From assembly GCF_003410055.1 (NCBI RefSeq), contig NZ_QUZK01000012.1, positions 124,001-188,000 of the forward strand: a stretch of 64,000 bases of DNA, in the 5' to 3' direction. Positions 8,018 to 15,360 of this stretch are shown here, in pieces. The translations under genes were made by a program, and so were the position numbers. The notes beneath the pieces were generated by a model. The model was not told the origin of the DNA. It made no database searches and worked only from the letters and a program-made list of their open reading frames with translations. The stretch is from Wenzhouxiangella sediminis (GTDB lineage: Bacteria > Pseudomonadota > Gammaproteobacteria > Xanthomonadales > Wenzhouxiangellaceae). Numbering within the stretch: position 1 is the stretch's first letter; the number at the start of each line of letters is the position of its first letter.

Positions 8018-9162
8018 TGCCGCGTGGTCAGAAACTCTACTGGCGTCCGTCCGACATTCCCACGAGCGCGCTGCTTCTGCTCGCCCTGGCGGCGATTGCC
8101 GCGCTGATCGTGGTGGAGACTTTCACGCGCGAAGAGGCCTCCGACTACTACGACGAAATGCTCGACGCCTCTCGCCTGGTCCAGCAAAGCATCGAGACCC
8201 TGCGGCCCATCCGGGGCCGGATCGAGCCGATCAACCCGGACGTCGATCCGCTGCGCTCCGGGCTCATCGGCGTTGCCTCCTCGCCCATCACCAGCAACAG
8301 CGGTCACCTCGAAGCCAAGCAGGCGACGATCAACCCCAACTGGGCCGCGGTCGTCATCCGGCTGCTTGCCGAAGCCGGCGTCGAACCCGGCGATCACGTG
8401 GCGGTGGCGGTTTCCGGCTCCTTCCCCGCGCTCAACCTCTCGGTCTACGCCGCACTCGAATCCATGGACGTGACGCCCATCGCCATCGTGTCGGGATCGG
8501 CGTCGCAATGGGGCGCCAATGTGCCCGGCTTCGCCTGGATGGATATCTCGCGGGAGTTGCGCAATGCCGAGCTGATCGACATGCAGGCCCGGGCAGCCAC
8601 ACTGGGCGGCATCGAAGACCGGGGCATCGGCCTTAACGAGCGCGGCCTGCAGCTCATCCGCAGCGCCGCGGATCGGGCCGGCATCGAACTGATGGTTCCC
8701 GACAGCTACGATGCCGCGGTCGCCGAACGCATCCGCATCTACAACCAGGGCGCCGACGGGCAGCCGATCGCCGCGCTGGTCAACGTCGGCGGCGGAACGG
8801 CCACCACCGGCCCCGAGAGTATCGACCACTACTTCGGCAGCGGGCTCATCCGCAAGGCGCCGTCGGCCGCTTTCCGGGTGCCGTCCGTCATGGGGCACTT
8901 CCTGCAGGAAGGCGTTCCGGTCATCAACTTCTCCGGCATTCGCGGCCTGGCGACCCAGTTCGGCCTGCCCTACCCGCCCCAGCGCATGGAGAGCGTCGGC
9001 TCGGGCGGGGTCTACCGGGCCGAGTCCTATCAACGCTGGCTGGCCGCCCTGATGATCGTGCTGCTGCTCGGCCTGACGGCCCTGATCATGCGCTCGGCCA
9101 ACATCGCCCTGGCCGCGGGGCAATCCGGCCGCAAGAAGGACGCCATGAAACCGAAGGTCTGA
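8014..9162 (+). CDS. pgsW: Poly-gamma-glutamate system protein (PgsW-like)
   Basis: The 382-residue protein has an N-terminal transmembrane helix (TSALLLLALAAIAALIVVE), a large extracytoplasmic domain and a second helix near the C-terminus (ALMIVLLLGLTALIM). The domain contains TSNSGHLEAKQATINPNWAA and LVNVGGGTATTG, which I associate with the "poly-gamma-glutamate system protein" family found beside pgsBC in bacteria that lack a classic pgsA. It probably takes the place of the PgsA/CapA export or anchoring factor, but this is inference from context. The start overlaps the pgsC stop by ATGA, so the three genes form one tight operon. The next gene has its own candidate promoter. Confidence 0.8.
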   Translation: MMPRGQKLYWRPSDIPTSALLLLALAAIAALIVVETFTREEASDYYDEMLDASRLVQQSIETLRPIRGRIEPINPDVDPLRSGLIGVASSPITSNSGHLEAKQATINPNWAAVVIRLLAEAGVEPGDHVAVAVSGSFPALNLSVYAALESMDVTPIAIVSGSASQWGANVPGFAWMDISRELRNAELIDMQARAATLGGIEDRGIGLNERGLQLIRSAADRAGIELMVPDSYDAAVAERIRIYNQGADGQPIAALVNVGGGTATTGPESIDHYFGSGLIRKAPSAAFRVPSVMGHFLQEGVPVINFSGIRGLATQFGLPYPPQRMESVGSGGVYRAESYQRWLAALMIVLLLGLTALIMRSANIALAAGQSGRKKDAMKPKV

Positions 9163-9188
9163 ATCGGGCCGGTTTTCGTCTCCCGAAC

Positions 9189-9217
9189 TTGACCCGCTCC
9201 CCGCCGCTCGCTAGGTT
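9189..9217 (+). promoter_or_regulatory. Candidate sigma-70 promoter of the Sel1/TonB-domain gene
   Basis: TTGACC at 9189-9194 and TAGGTT at 9212-9217 are separated by 17 bases, 43 bases ahead of the ATG at 9260. The -35 box is good and the -10 box moderate. Confidence 0.4.
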
Positions 9218-9259
9218 GTAACCGGGAAAGGGCTTGATTCAACAAGAACGGAGACGACA

Positions 9260-10546
9260 ATGAATCGAATCGTGATGGCGATTCTGGCCTGCCTTTGCGC
9301 AGGCGCACTCGAGGCGAGGCAACCGGTGTCCTTCGACGAAACCGTGGAGGCGCACGCGGCCGGTGAACTGGAGGCGGCGCGAACCGCTTTCCGCCGCATG
9401 GCCGAAGCCGGCCGGGTCGAAGCCCAGTTCAACCTGGGCGCCATGCTGGCGAACGCAGAGGGAGGGCCTGCCGATGTTGTTGAAGGCGCCCTCTGGATCA
9501 CACTGGCGTCCGAAGCCGGCTTCGATGCGGCCGAGCAGGCCGCTCCCATCATCTCCGAAGCGCTTGACGAGGCCGAAAGAGACGAGTTTCGACAGCGCTT
9601 GCCCGACTGGCGCAATAGCTATGCCAGGGACGAGTTGCTGGCTCGCTTCACGCCCCGATTCTGCGGAGGCTGCGAAGTGAACGACGTCAATGCCCGCGAG
9701 GCGGAACAACACCGGCTCGAAACCCTGTTGGAGGGCAAACGCCTGACCGTCGAGCGTGAAGCCCCCAGCTACCCCAGGGAGGCCGCCCGTTCGGGCGCCA
9801 TGGGGGAGGTGCTGATCGGCGCCTGGCTCAACGAGGAAGGAGAGATCGAACAGCCCCATATCCAGTTCGCCGACCCGGAAGGCGTGTTCGACGAAGCCGC
9901 CCTGCGCGCCTTTTCGCGTTGGGATTTCGACTGGGTCGGCGAGCCCCCGGAAGGCGCGCCCTTCTACATCGTCCAGCAGATCAGATTCCAGCTCGACGGT
10001 GCCAAGGAAAGGGCCTTCGACAGCATGACACGGCGCCAGCTGCGAGAGGATGTCCGGAACTGGGACGAGGACGTGCTGGCCGCGTACCAGGCCGCCTGGA
10101 CGCTGGATTTCATGGACGAAGAAGTCGACCCGGACAATCCGGCCGCACTGGTCGAGGTCACCTATCAGGCCGCATACGCGGGCATCATCCGGGCGCAACT
10201 CGACCTTGCCGAGCGCTTCCGTTGCGGAGATAACGTCGCACAAAGCACCCCGGCCAACCACTTCTGGCTCAAGCAGGCGGCTTTCGAGGGCGTTCCAAGG
10301 GCCCAGTTTCTCCTGTCGATCAAGGATTCCACTGATCCGGAATTCGCCGCGGCACTGCGCTCGAGCGCCGCCGAAAACGGGTTTCTACCGGCCACCCTCG
10401 CGGAAATCCGCCACCAGGTGGAGCACGGAAACGAGGTCGATCAAAGGGAGCTGGCTGCGCTGATCGACAGCCTCCCCGACCGCTGGCGCAAGCATCACGG
10501 TGACGGTGAGGTCATGCGCCGCGCCAAAGCGATAGCGGAACTGTAA
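9260..10546 (+). CDS. Secreted Sel1-repeat/TonB C-terminal domain protein
   Basis: The 428-residue protein has a signal peptide (MNRIVMAILACLCAGALEA). A Sel1/TPR-like helical pair follows near residues 35-90 (AEAGRVEAQFNLGAMLANAEGG). A TonB-C-like domain sits at about 160-245 (EREAPSYPREAARSGAMGEVLIGAWLNEEG), and more Sel1-like helices lie in the second half (IIRAQLDLAERF; LKQAAFEGVPRAQFLLS). The TonB-C fold with its Tyr-Pro-x-x-Ala motif often binds envelope partners rather than energising receptors when it lacks the N-terminal helix of TonB. The closely spaced Cys residues in FCGGCEV may form a disulphide. Two lines argue for a unit separate from pgsBCW: a 97-base gap and a promoter-like sequence. 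The function is unknown. Confidence 0.75.
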   Translation: MNRIVMAILACLCAGALEARQPVSFDETVEAHAAGELEAARTAFRRMAEAGRVEAQFNLGAMLANAEGGPADVVEGALWITLASEAGFDAAEQAAPIISEALDEAERDEFRQRLPDWRNSYARDELLARFTPRFCGGCEVNDVNAREAEQHRLETLLEGKRLTVEREAPSYPREAARSGAMGEVLIGAWLNEEGEIEQPHIQFADPEGVFDEAALRAFSRWDFDWVGEPPEGAPFYIVQQIRFQLDGAKERAFDSMTRRQLREDVRNWDEDVLAAYQAAWTLDFMDEEVDPDNPAALVEVTYQAAYAGIIRAQLDLAERFRCGDNVAQSTPANHFWLKQAAFEGVPRAQFLLSIKDSTDPEFAAALRSSAAENGFLPATLAEIRHQVEHGNEVDQRELAALIDSLPDRWRKHHGDGEVMRRAKAIAEL

Positions 10547-10557
10547 GAGCCGATACG

Positions 10558-10586
10558 CAAAGAGCCGGCGAAACGCCGGCTCTTTG
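10558..10586. terminator. Long perfect hairpin between convergent transcripts
   Basis: A 13-bp perfect stem (CAAAGAGCCGGCG with its complement, arms 10558-10570 and 10574-10586) closes an AAA loop. It lies 12 bases after the Sel1/TonB gene and 15 bases beyond the 3' end of tRNA-Cys. With A/T-rich bases in the stem base, it can act as a bidirectional terminator; no long T-run is present on either side. Confidence 0.65.
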
Positions 10587-10600
10587 GTCTATCAAGTTCT

Positions 10601-10674
10601 TGGAGGCCAGGCCCGGAATCGAACCGAGGTACACGGCTTTGCAGGCCGCTGCATCACCACTCTGCCACCTGGCC
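10601..10674 (-). tRNA. tRNA-Cys (anticodon GCA)
   Basis: A 74-nt cloverleaf with encoded CCA. The acceptor stem GGCCAGG/CCTGGCC is perfect, the discriminator base is U as expected for tRNA-Cys, and the anticodon loop CTGCAAA gives GCA. The T-arm is GGTTCGATTCC. Confidence 0.96.
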
Positions 10675-10687
10675 GGATGCGGGTCAG

Positions 10688-10693
10688 ATTGTA
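10688..10693 (-). promoter_or_regulatory. Candidate -10 box of tRNA-Cys
   Basis: The minus strand reads TACAAT 13 bases ahead of the tRNA-Cys 5' end, with only a weak CTGTAA-like -35 hexamer 17 bases further up. A terminator lies between this site and tRNA-Gly, so a separate promoter is plausible. Confidence 0.4.
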
Positions 10694-10735
10694 CCCCAAC
10701 TATCCGCCTGTTACAGCGGCGGGAGCACCCTGACG

Positions 10736-10761
10736 AAAAAGGCCCGGGCGCTACCCGGGCC
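10736..10761 (-). terminator. Rho-independent terminator between tRNA-Gly and tRNA-Cys
   Basis: The minus strand forms GGCCCGGG-TAGCG-CCCGGGCC (10741-10761) followed by TTTTT (10736-10740), starting 12 bases after the tRNA-Gly CCA end. It separates two tRNAs that are co-transcribed in E. coli. Confidence 0.85.
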
Positions 10762-10772
10762 TTCTCGGAATT

Positions 10773-10848
10773 TGGAGCGGGAAACCGGACTCGAACCGGC
10801 GACCCCAACCTTGGCAAGGTTGTGCTCTACCAACTGAGCTATTCCCGC
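10773..10848 (-). tRNA. tRNA-Gly (anticodon GCC)
   Basis: A 76-nt cloverleaf with encoded CCA: acceptor GCGGGAA/TTCCCGC, D-arm AGCTCAGTTGGTAGAGC, anticodon loop TTGCCAA in an ACCTT-like stem, T-arm GGTTCGAGTCC. Anticodon GCC. Confidence 0.97.
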
Positions 10849-10859
10849 GAAAGACGAGA

Positions 10860-10887
10860 ATTTTAGCCGGACAGAATTTCCTGTCAA
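10860..10887 (-). promoter_or_regulatory. Strong sigma-70 promoter of tRNA-Gly
   Basis: The minus strand has consensus TTGACA (10882-10887) and TAAAAT (10860-10865) with a 16-base spacer. The -10 box ends 11 bases before the mature tRNA 5' end, so transcription should start only a few bases upstream of it. Confidence 0.75.
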
Positions 10888-11004
10888 CCCCTCTCGCCCA
10901 CTTTTTCGATGATTTGCCCGTCGGCGTCGAATTTCGGGCTTTGCGCTTGCGTCTGGCTCAGAAAGTGTCAAAATAACGCGGTTTTAATACTTCGTACAGG
11001 GATT

Positions 11005-11223
11005 ATGGCAAAAGACGAACATATCGAAATGGAAGGCAAGGTTCTCGAAACCCTGCCCAATACGATGTTCCGGGTCGAGCTCGACAACGGACACGTCATC
11101 ACCGCCCACATCTCCGGGCGCATGCGCAAGCACTACATCCGCATCCTCACCGGCGACCGCGTCAAGGTCGAGATGACGCCCTACGATCTCAGCAAGGGCC
11201 GCATCACCTACCGCATGAAGTAA
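11005..11223 (+). CDS. infA: Translation initiation factor IF-1
   Basis: This 72-residue protein is full-length IF-1: [19 protein letters not shown] at the start, then the OB-fold with [34 protein letters not shown] and [14 protein letters not shown], ending in TYRMK. It binds the 30S A-site and acts with IF-2 and IF-3 in initiation. The frame is open further upstream (to 10909), but the ATG at 11005 is the conserved start. It converges with clpA, the usual gammaproteobacterial neighbour (clpS-clpA-infA region). Confidence 0.98.
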   Translation: MAKDEHIEMEGKVLETLPNTMFRVELDNGHVITAHISGRMRKHYIRILTGDRVKVEMTPYDLSKGRITYRMK

Positions 11224-11232
11224 AGCCGCCCC

Positions 11233-13512
11233 CTAGTCCGCGATCGGGGCCGCCGCCGCGGAGTTGCTGCGGCAGACGAGCTCCAGGCCGCTGCCGTCCT
11301 CGCGGACGGTGACTTCGACCTCCCCGCCTTCGGCCAGGTCGCCGAACAGCAGTTCGTCGGCCAGTGGCCGCTTGATGTGGTCCTGGATGATGCGCTTCAT
11401 CGGCCGCGCACCCATCTTCTCGTCGAAGCCGTGCTCGGCCAGCCAGGCGCGCGCCTCGGAACTGACCTCGATGGTCACGCCCTTGTCGGCGAGCTGGTTT
11501 TCCATTTCCATCAGGAACTTGTCGACCACCTGCAAGACCACCTCCATCGGCAGGGAGTGGAACTGGATGATCGCATCCAGGCGGTTGCGGAACTCGGGGG
11601 TGAACTGCTTGCGGATGGCCTCCATGCCGTCGGTCGTGTTGTCGGACGGCATGAAGCCGATCCCGCGGCGGCTCATCAACTCGGCGCCGGCATTGGTGGT
11701 CATCACCATGATCACGTTGCGAAAATCCGCCGTGCGGCCGTTGGCGTCGGTGAGCTTGCCGTGGTCCATGATCTGCAGCAGCAGGTTGTAGACGTCGGGG
11801 TGCGCCTTCTCGATCTCGTCGAGCAGCAGCACCGCATGCGGCGTCTGGGTGACTGCTTCGGTGAGCAAGCCGCCGCGATCGAAGCCGACGTAGCCCGGCG
11901 GCGCGCCGACCAGGCGTGAAACCGTGTGCGCCTCCATGTACTCGGACATGTCGAAGCGGATCAGTTCGATGCCCATGGTCATGGCCAGCTGGCGCGTGAC
12001 CTCGGTCTTGCCCACGCCGGTCGGGCCGGCAAACAGGAAGCTGCCGATCGGACGGTCGACGTCGGCCAGGCCCGAGCGCGACATCTTGATCGCCGACGAC
12101 AGGGTCGCGATCGCCTCGTCCTGCCCGAACACGACCATCTTGAGGTCGCGTTCCAGGGTCTTGAGGGCATCGCGGTCCGAACGCGAGACCTGACGCGGCG
12201 GGATGCGGGCCATCTTGGCGATCACTTCCTCGATCTCGGTCACGCCGATCCGCTCGGCACGCTCGTCTTCGGGCTTGAGCCGCTCGCGCGCGCCCGCCTC
12301 GTCGATCACGTCGATGGCCTTGTCGGGCAGGTGCCGGTCGTTGATATGACGCGCCGACAGCGTTGCCGCCGCCTCCAGGGCTTCGGGCGTGTAGCTCACG
12401 CCATGGTGCTCCTCGAAGCGGTGCTTGAGCCCGCCGAGAATCTCGATGGTCTCGCCCACCGAGGGTTCGACGATATCGATCTTCTGGAAACGGCGGGCCA
12501 GCGCCCTGTCCTTCTCGAACACGCCGCGGTATTCCTCGAAGGTGGTCGAGCCGATGCAGCGCAACTCGCCGTTGGCCAGCACCGGCTTGATCAGGTTGGA
12601 GGCGTCCATCACGCCGCCCGAGGCCGCACCGGCACCGATGATGGTGTGGATCTCGTCGATGAACAGTACCGCCTTCTCGCGCGCCTTGAGCTCGGCCAGC
12701 ACCGCCTTGAGGCGCTTCTCGAAATCGCCCCGGTACTTGGTGCCGGCCAGAAGCGCGCCGAGGTCCAGCGCCCAGATCTCGGCGTCGTGCAGCACTTCCG
12801 GCACTTCCTCGCGCACGATGCGCAGCGCCAGGCCTTCGGCCAGCGCCGTCTTGCCCACGCCGGATTCGCCGACGTAGAGCGGGTTGTTCTTGCGCCGACG
12901 ACACAGGATCTGGATCGTGCGCTCGACTTCCAGGGCCCGACCGATCAGCGGATCGATCTTGTCGGCCTTGGCGCGCTCGTTCAGGTTGGTCGCATAGCTG
13001 GCCAGCGCGGATTTCTCCTCTTCCGCACCGGGTTCGGCCCCTTGCGCCGCTTCCGAGCCCGCCTGCGGGCCGGTCTCGTCGGTCTTGGCGATGCCGTGCG
13101 ACAGATAATTCACCACGTCCAGTCGCGCCAGGTCCTGCTTGCCCAGGAGATAGACCGCGTGCGAGTCCTTCTCGCTGAAGATCGCCACCAGCACATTGGC
13201 GCCGAGCACTTCCTTCTTCTCGGCCGACTGCACGTGATAGAGCGCGCGCTGCAACACGCGCTGAAACCCGATGGTCGGCTGCGTATCGCGCTGGTCGCCC
13301 TCCGAGAGCACGGGCACGGACTCGTCGAGCACCTGGTCGAGCTCGTGGCCGAGCAACTGGATATCGACGCCGCAGGCCAGCAGCACCTCCCGCGCCGACT
13401 CGTTGTCGAGCAGCGCGAGCAGCAGGTGCTCCACGGTCAGGAACTCGTGGCGCTTGCTGCGGGCCGTGTGGTAGGCCTGCGAAATGGAAAGTTCAAGTTC
13501 CTTGCTGAACAT
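11233..13512 (-). CDS. clpA: ATP-dependent Clp protease ATP-binding subunit ClpA
   Basis: The 759-residue AAA+ unfoldase has the full ClpA layout: an N-terminal Clp_N double repeat (MFSKELELSISQAYHTARSKRHEFLTVEHLL, which binds ClpS), D1 with Walker A GESGVGKTALAEG and Walker B VLFIDEIHTIIGAG, and D2 with Walker A GPTGVGKTEVTRQLA and Walker B VLLLDEIEKAHPD. The D2 small domain ends in the usual ClpB_D2-like helices. No ClpB-type coiled-coil middle domain is present. It feeds N-end-rule and SsrA-tagged substrates to ClpP. The gene follows clpS by 83 bases on the same strand; infA converges on its 3' end only 9 bases away. Confidence 0.97.
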   Translation of the reverse strand: MFSKELELSISQAYHTARSKRHEFLTVEHLLLALLDNESAREVLLACGVDIQLLGHELDQVLDESVPVLSEGDQRDTQPTIGFQRVLQRALYHVQSAEKKEVLGANVLVAIFSEKDSHAVYLLGKQDLARLDVVNYLSHGIAKTDETGPQAGSEAAQGAEPGAEEEKSALASYATNLNERAKADKIDPLIGRALEVERTIQILCRRRKNNPLYVGESGVGKTALAEGLALRIVREEVPEVLHDAEIWALDLGALLAGTKYRGDFEKRLKAVLAELKAREKAVLFIDEIHTIIGAGAASGGVMDASNLIKPVLANGELRCIGSTTFEEYRGVFEKDRALARRFQKIDIVEPSVGETIEILGGLKHRFEEHHGVSYTPEALEAAATLSARHINDRHLPDKAIDVIDEAGARERLKPEDERAERIGVTEIEEVIAKMARIPPRQVSRSDRDALKTLERDLKMVVFGQDEAIATLSSAIKMSRSGLADVDRPIGSFLFAGPTGVGKTEVTRQLAMTMGIELIRFDMSEYMEAHTVSRLVGAPPGYVGFDRGGLLTEAVTQTPHAVLLLDEIEKAHPDVYNLLLQIMDHGKLTDANGRTADFRNVIMVMTTNAGAELMSRRGIGFMPSDNTTDGMEAIRKQFTPEFRNRLDAIIQFHSLPMEVVLQVVDKFLMEMENQLADKGVTIEVSSEARAWLAEHGFDEKMGARPMKRIIQDHIKRPLADELLFGDLAEGGEVEVTVREDGSGLELVCRSNSAAAAPIAD

Positions 13513-13595
13513 CTGGGCAACCTTGCGCGTGCGGCAGAACTAAATATGTCGAATCAATAAGACCCCGAAGCAGACCGATGATTCCGCGAGAAGCT

Positions 13596-13931
13596 TCATT
13601 CACCGGTCTCTTCCAGGGTGCACTGCAGTGGATGGTCATGTTCGCGTGCGTAGTCGTTGACCATGACCACCTTGGTCTCGGCAATCTCGTAGGTGTACAC
13701 GCCCGCCACGCCGCGACCACGGGTGTGGACGTGCAGCATGATGCTCGTGGCCTTGTCCCGCGACAGGCTGAAAAAGCGCTGCAGCACCTCCACCACGAAT
13801 TCCATCGGCGTGTAGTCGTCGTTGAGGATCACGACCTTGTAAAGCGGCGGCTTGCGGACCTTGGGCCTGGCCTCCTGAAGCGCCAGCCCGTCGCCCTTGC
13901 CCGGGTCGGAGTGGTGTTCGCGTTCGCTCAT
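13596..13931 (-). CDS. clpS: ATP-dependent Clp protease adaptor ClpS
   Basis: The 111-residue protein has the ClpS core: a disordered N-terminal tail, then [27 protein letters not shown] with the N-degron-binding Asp-Asp, followed by [23 protein letters not shown]. It hands N-degron substrates to ClpA, encoded next on the same strand. The length is typical. The spacing to clpA and the conserved pair support co-transcription. The start ATG at 13929-13931 gives the expected N-terminal extension. Confidence 0.97.
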   Translation of the reverse strand: MSEREHHSDPGKGDGLALQEARPKVRKPPLYKVVILNDDYTPMEFVVEVLQRFFSLSRDKATSIMLHVHTRGRGVAGVYTYEIAETKVVMVNDYAREHDHPLQCTLEETGE

Positions 13932-14322
13932 CGATCGAAGGGGTGGATTGCGTCTTCCATCCCATCATACTGCGGCAGCCGTGAGGGCTTTTCAAGCGCG
14001 TATCGAGCGCGAACGAGCACTGCTCCGAAAGTGCGCGCCCGGCGCTCTCCAGCGCTGGAAAAGCAGCCGCCCGGCTTCTCGAATCTCCCGCCACAGACCG
14101 GCCGCCGGAGCCTTCGCCCGCGCCGGCGCGGGCGCTGATGCAAATCGCCCACACTCGAACGCTCGACAAACCTGTTAGTTAACCACTAACATGCATTCAA
14201 GAGCCATGATCGAGATCAAGAATTTCGCATCTGGGGGGCGACGGCAAGACGGTTGATGGCTCGCAACGCCCGGGACGCCTCCGCAATCTCCCAGGCAAGT
14301 GAAATGGGTGGGTGGCAGCAAC
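13932..14322. other. 391-base intergenic region between divergent clpS and the binding-protein gene
   Basis: No protein with family-like composition is visible on either strand. It should carry the clpS promoter on the left. On the right it holds a small perfect dyad (14174-14190) and a G-rich run ahead of the binding-protein gene. I looked for a c-di-GMP riboswitch because a GGDEF gene lies downstream and did not find the conserved core. Confidence 0.6.
14174..14190. promoter_or_regulatory. Perfect GTTAGT/ACTAAC dyad, candidate operator
   Basis: GTTAGT and ACTAAC are perfect inverted 6-mers separated by TAACC, in an AT-rich island of a GC-rich genome, 133 bases before the ATG at 14323. The size fits a dimeric repressor or activator site controlling the binding-protein/GGDEF-EAL unit. 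Confidence 0.4.
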
Positions 14323-15360
14323 ATGATCAACCTAGCGCGTATCGGGCTTGTCGCAGGCATCAGCAGCCTGCTGTCGCTGCCGCCGGCTGTGCGCGCCGAT
14401 GAGACCGCCGACATCGCGCGCATCGCCGGGGCCGTCTACCTCGGGGATATTCCGACCGCGGTGGCCGACAAGTTTTCGACCTTCCAAAGCAACGGCGTTC
14501 AGGCGGTCGTCGAGTACAGTGAATCCGGACAGCGGAGCCTGGCCCGGCTCAGGTCCGGAGAGGTGGACTTCGCCCTCATGGCTCTGACGCCCTTCGTACT
14601 CGACCGCCTCGCGGACCCGGACCCCGGGCAGCCCGACGATCCGATCATTCTTGCCAGTCTTGTCCACTCCGGCGAACTGACACGGCTGCTTTTTCGAGAC
14701 GACGCGGGCATCGAGCGGCCAGCGGACCTGGTCGGCAAGCGTATTGCCGTTCAATGCGGCACCAACACCGACTTCGCGCTTTGGCTGTTCATGCAATTCC
14801 ACGGAATTGAGCCCGGATCCGTCCGCCGGCAGTGCGTCGATTTCGGCCGCACCGCCCAAGTCCTGCAAACGGGGCTTGTGGACGCAGCGGTCCTGCCCGA
14901 CCCATGGTCGTTCGATGCACACCGTTCCGAAGCAGGCGCCTCAGCAATGTCGGCATTCGACCTGCGACGAATCTACACCGGCTCCTGGGTTCTGGTCACG
15001 ACTCGGCACGTCGTCGAGGGACATCTTGCTCGCGCCAGCCGGATTCTCGCCGCCTACCTCGACGCCATCGAACTCACCGAGAATCGCCCCGACCAGGCGC
15101 TCGAGGCCTACAACGCCCGTCATTTCGTACCCGCTCCGGTCAGCCGCGAGCAGTGGGAAGCGCTCGACTTCGACGTCACACTGACCTGGGCGCTGATTTC
15201 CGCGGTCAGACAGCAGTTGGACTGGGCGCGCTCGATGGGCGCCGACGGCTCCGAGCAGCCCGTGGCCGTACTGGAGCTCATCGACCCGAGACCGCTCCGG
15301 CAACTCCAGCCCCATCGCGTTGACATTCCCGTACGGCTTAACGAGGCGCCTGCTCGATGA
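14323..15360 (+). CDS. Periplasmic NMT1/THI5-like substrate-binding protein
   Basis: The 345-residue protein has a signal peptide (MINLARIGLVAGISSLLSLPPAVRA) and a type 2 periplasmic-binding fold of the NitT/TauT/NMT1 class. The usual phrases are present in degenerate form: SGQRSLARLRSGEVDFALMAL, LVGKRIAVQCGTNTDFALWLF and ALEAYNARHF. Such proteins normally deliver sulfonates, nitrate or pyrimidine precursors to an ABC importer, but no permease or ATPase gene is nearby. Instead its stop overlaps the start of a membrane GGDEF-EAL sensor by ATGA, so it more likely acts as a ligand-sensing partner. I chose the ATG at 14323 rather than an upstream GTG (14299) because it gives a standard signal peptide with a G-rich ribosome site ahead. 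Confidence 0.82.
   Translation: MINLARIGLVAGISSLLSLPPAVRADETADIARIAGAVYLGDIPTAVADKFSTFQSNGVQAVVEYSESGQRSLARLRSGEVDFALMALTPFVLDRLADPDPGQPDDPIILASLVHSGELTRLLFRDDAGIERPADLVGKRIAVQCGTNTDFALWLFMQFHGIEPGSVRRQCVDFGRTAQVLQTGLVDAAVLPDPWSFDAHRSEAGASAMSAFDLRRIYTGSWVLVTTRHVVEGHLARASRILAAYLDAIELTENRPDQALEAYNARHFVPAPVSREQWEALDFDVTLTWALISAVRQQLDWARSMGADGSEQPVAVLELIDPRPLRQLQPHRVDIPVRLNEAPAR

Noticed and set aside
14200-14322. c-di-GMP riboswitch ahead of the GGDEF unit
   Set aside because: G-rich segments are present but the conserved GEMM core and tetraloop-receptor are not.
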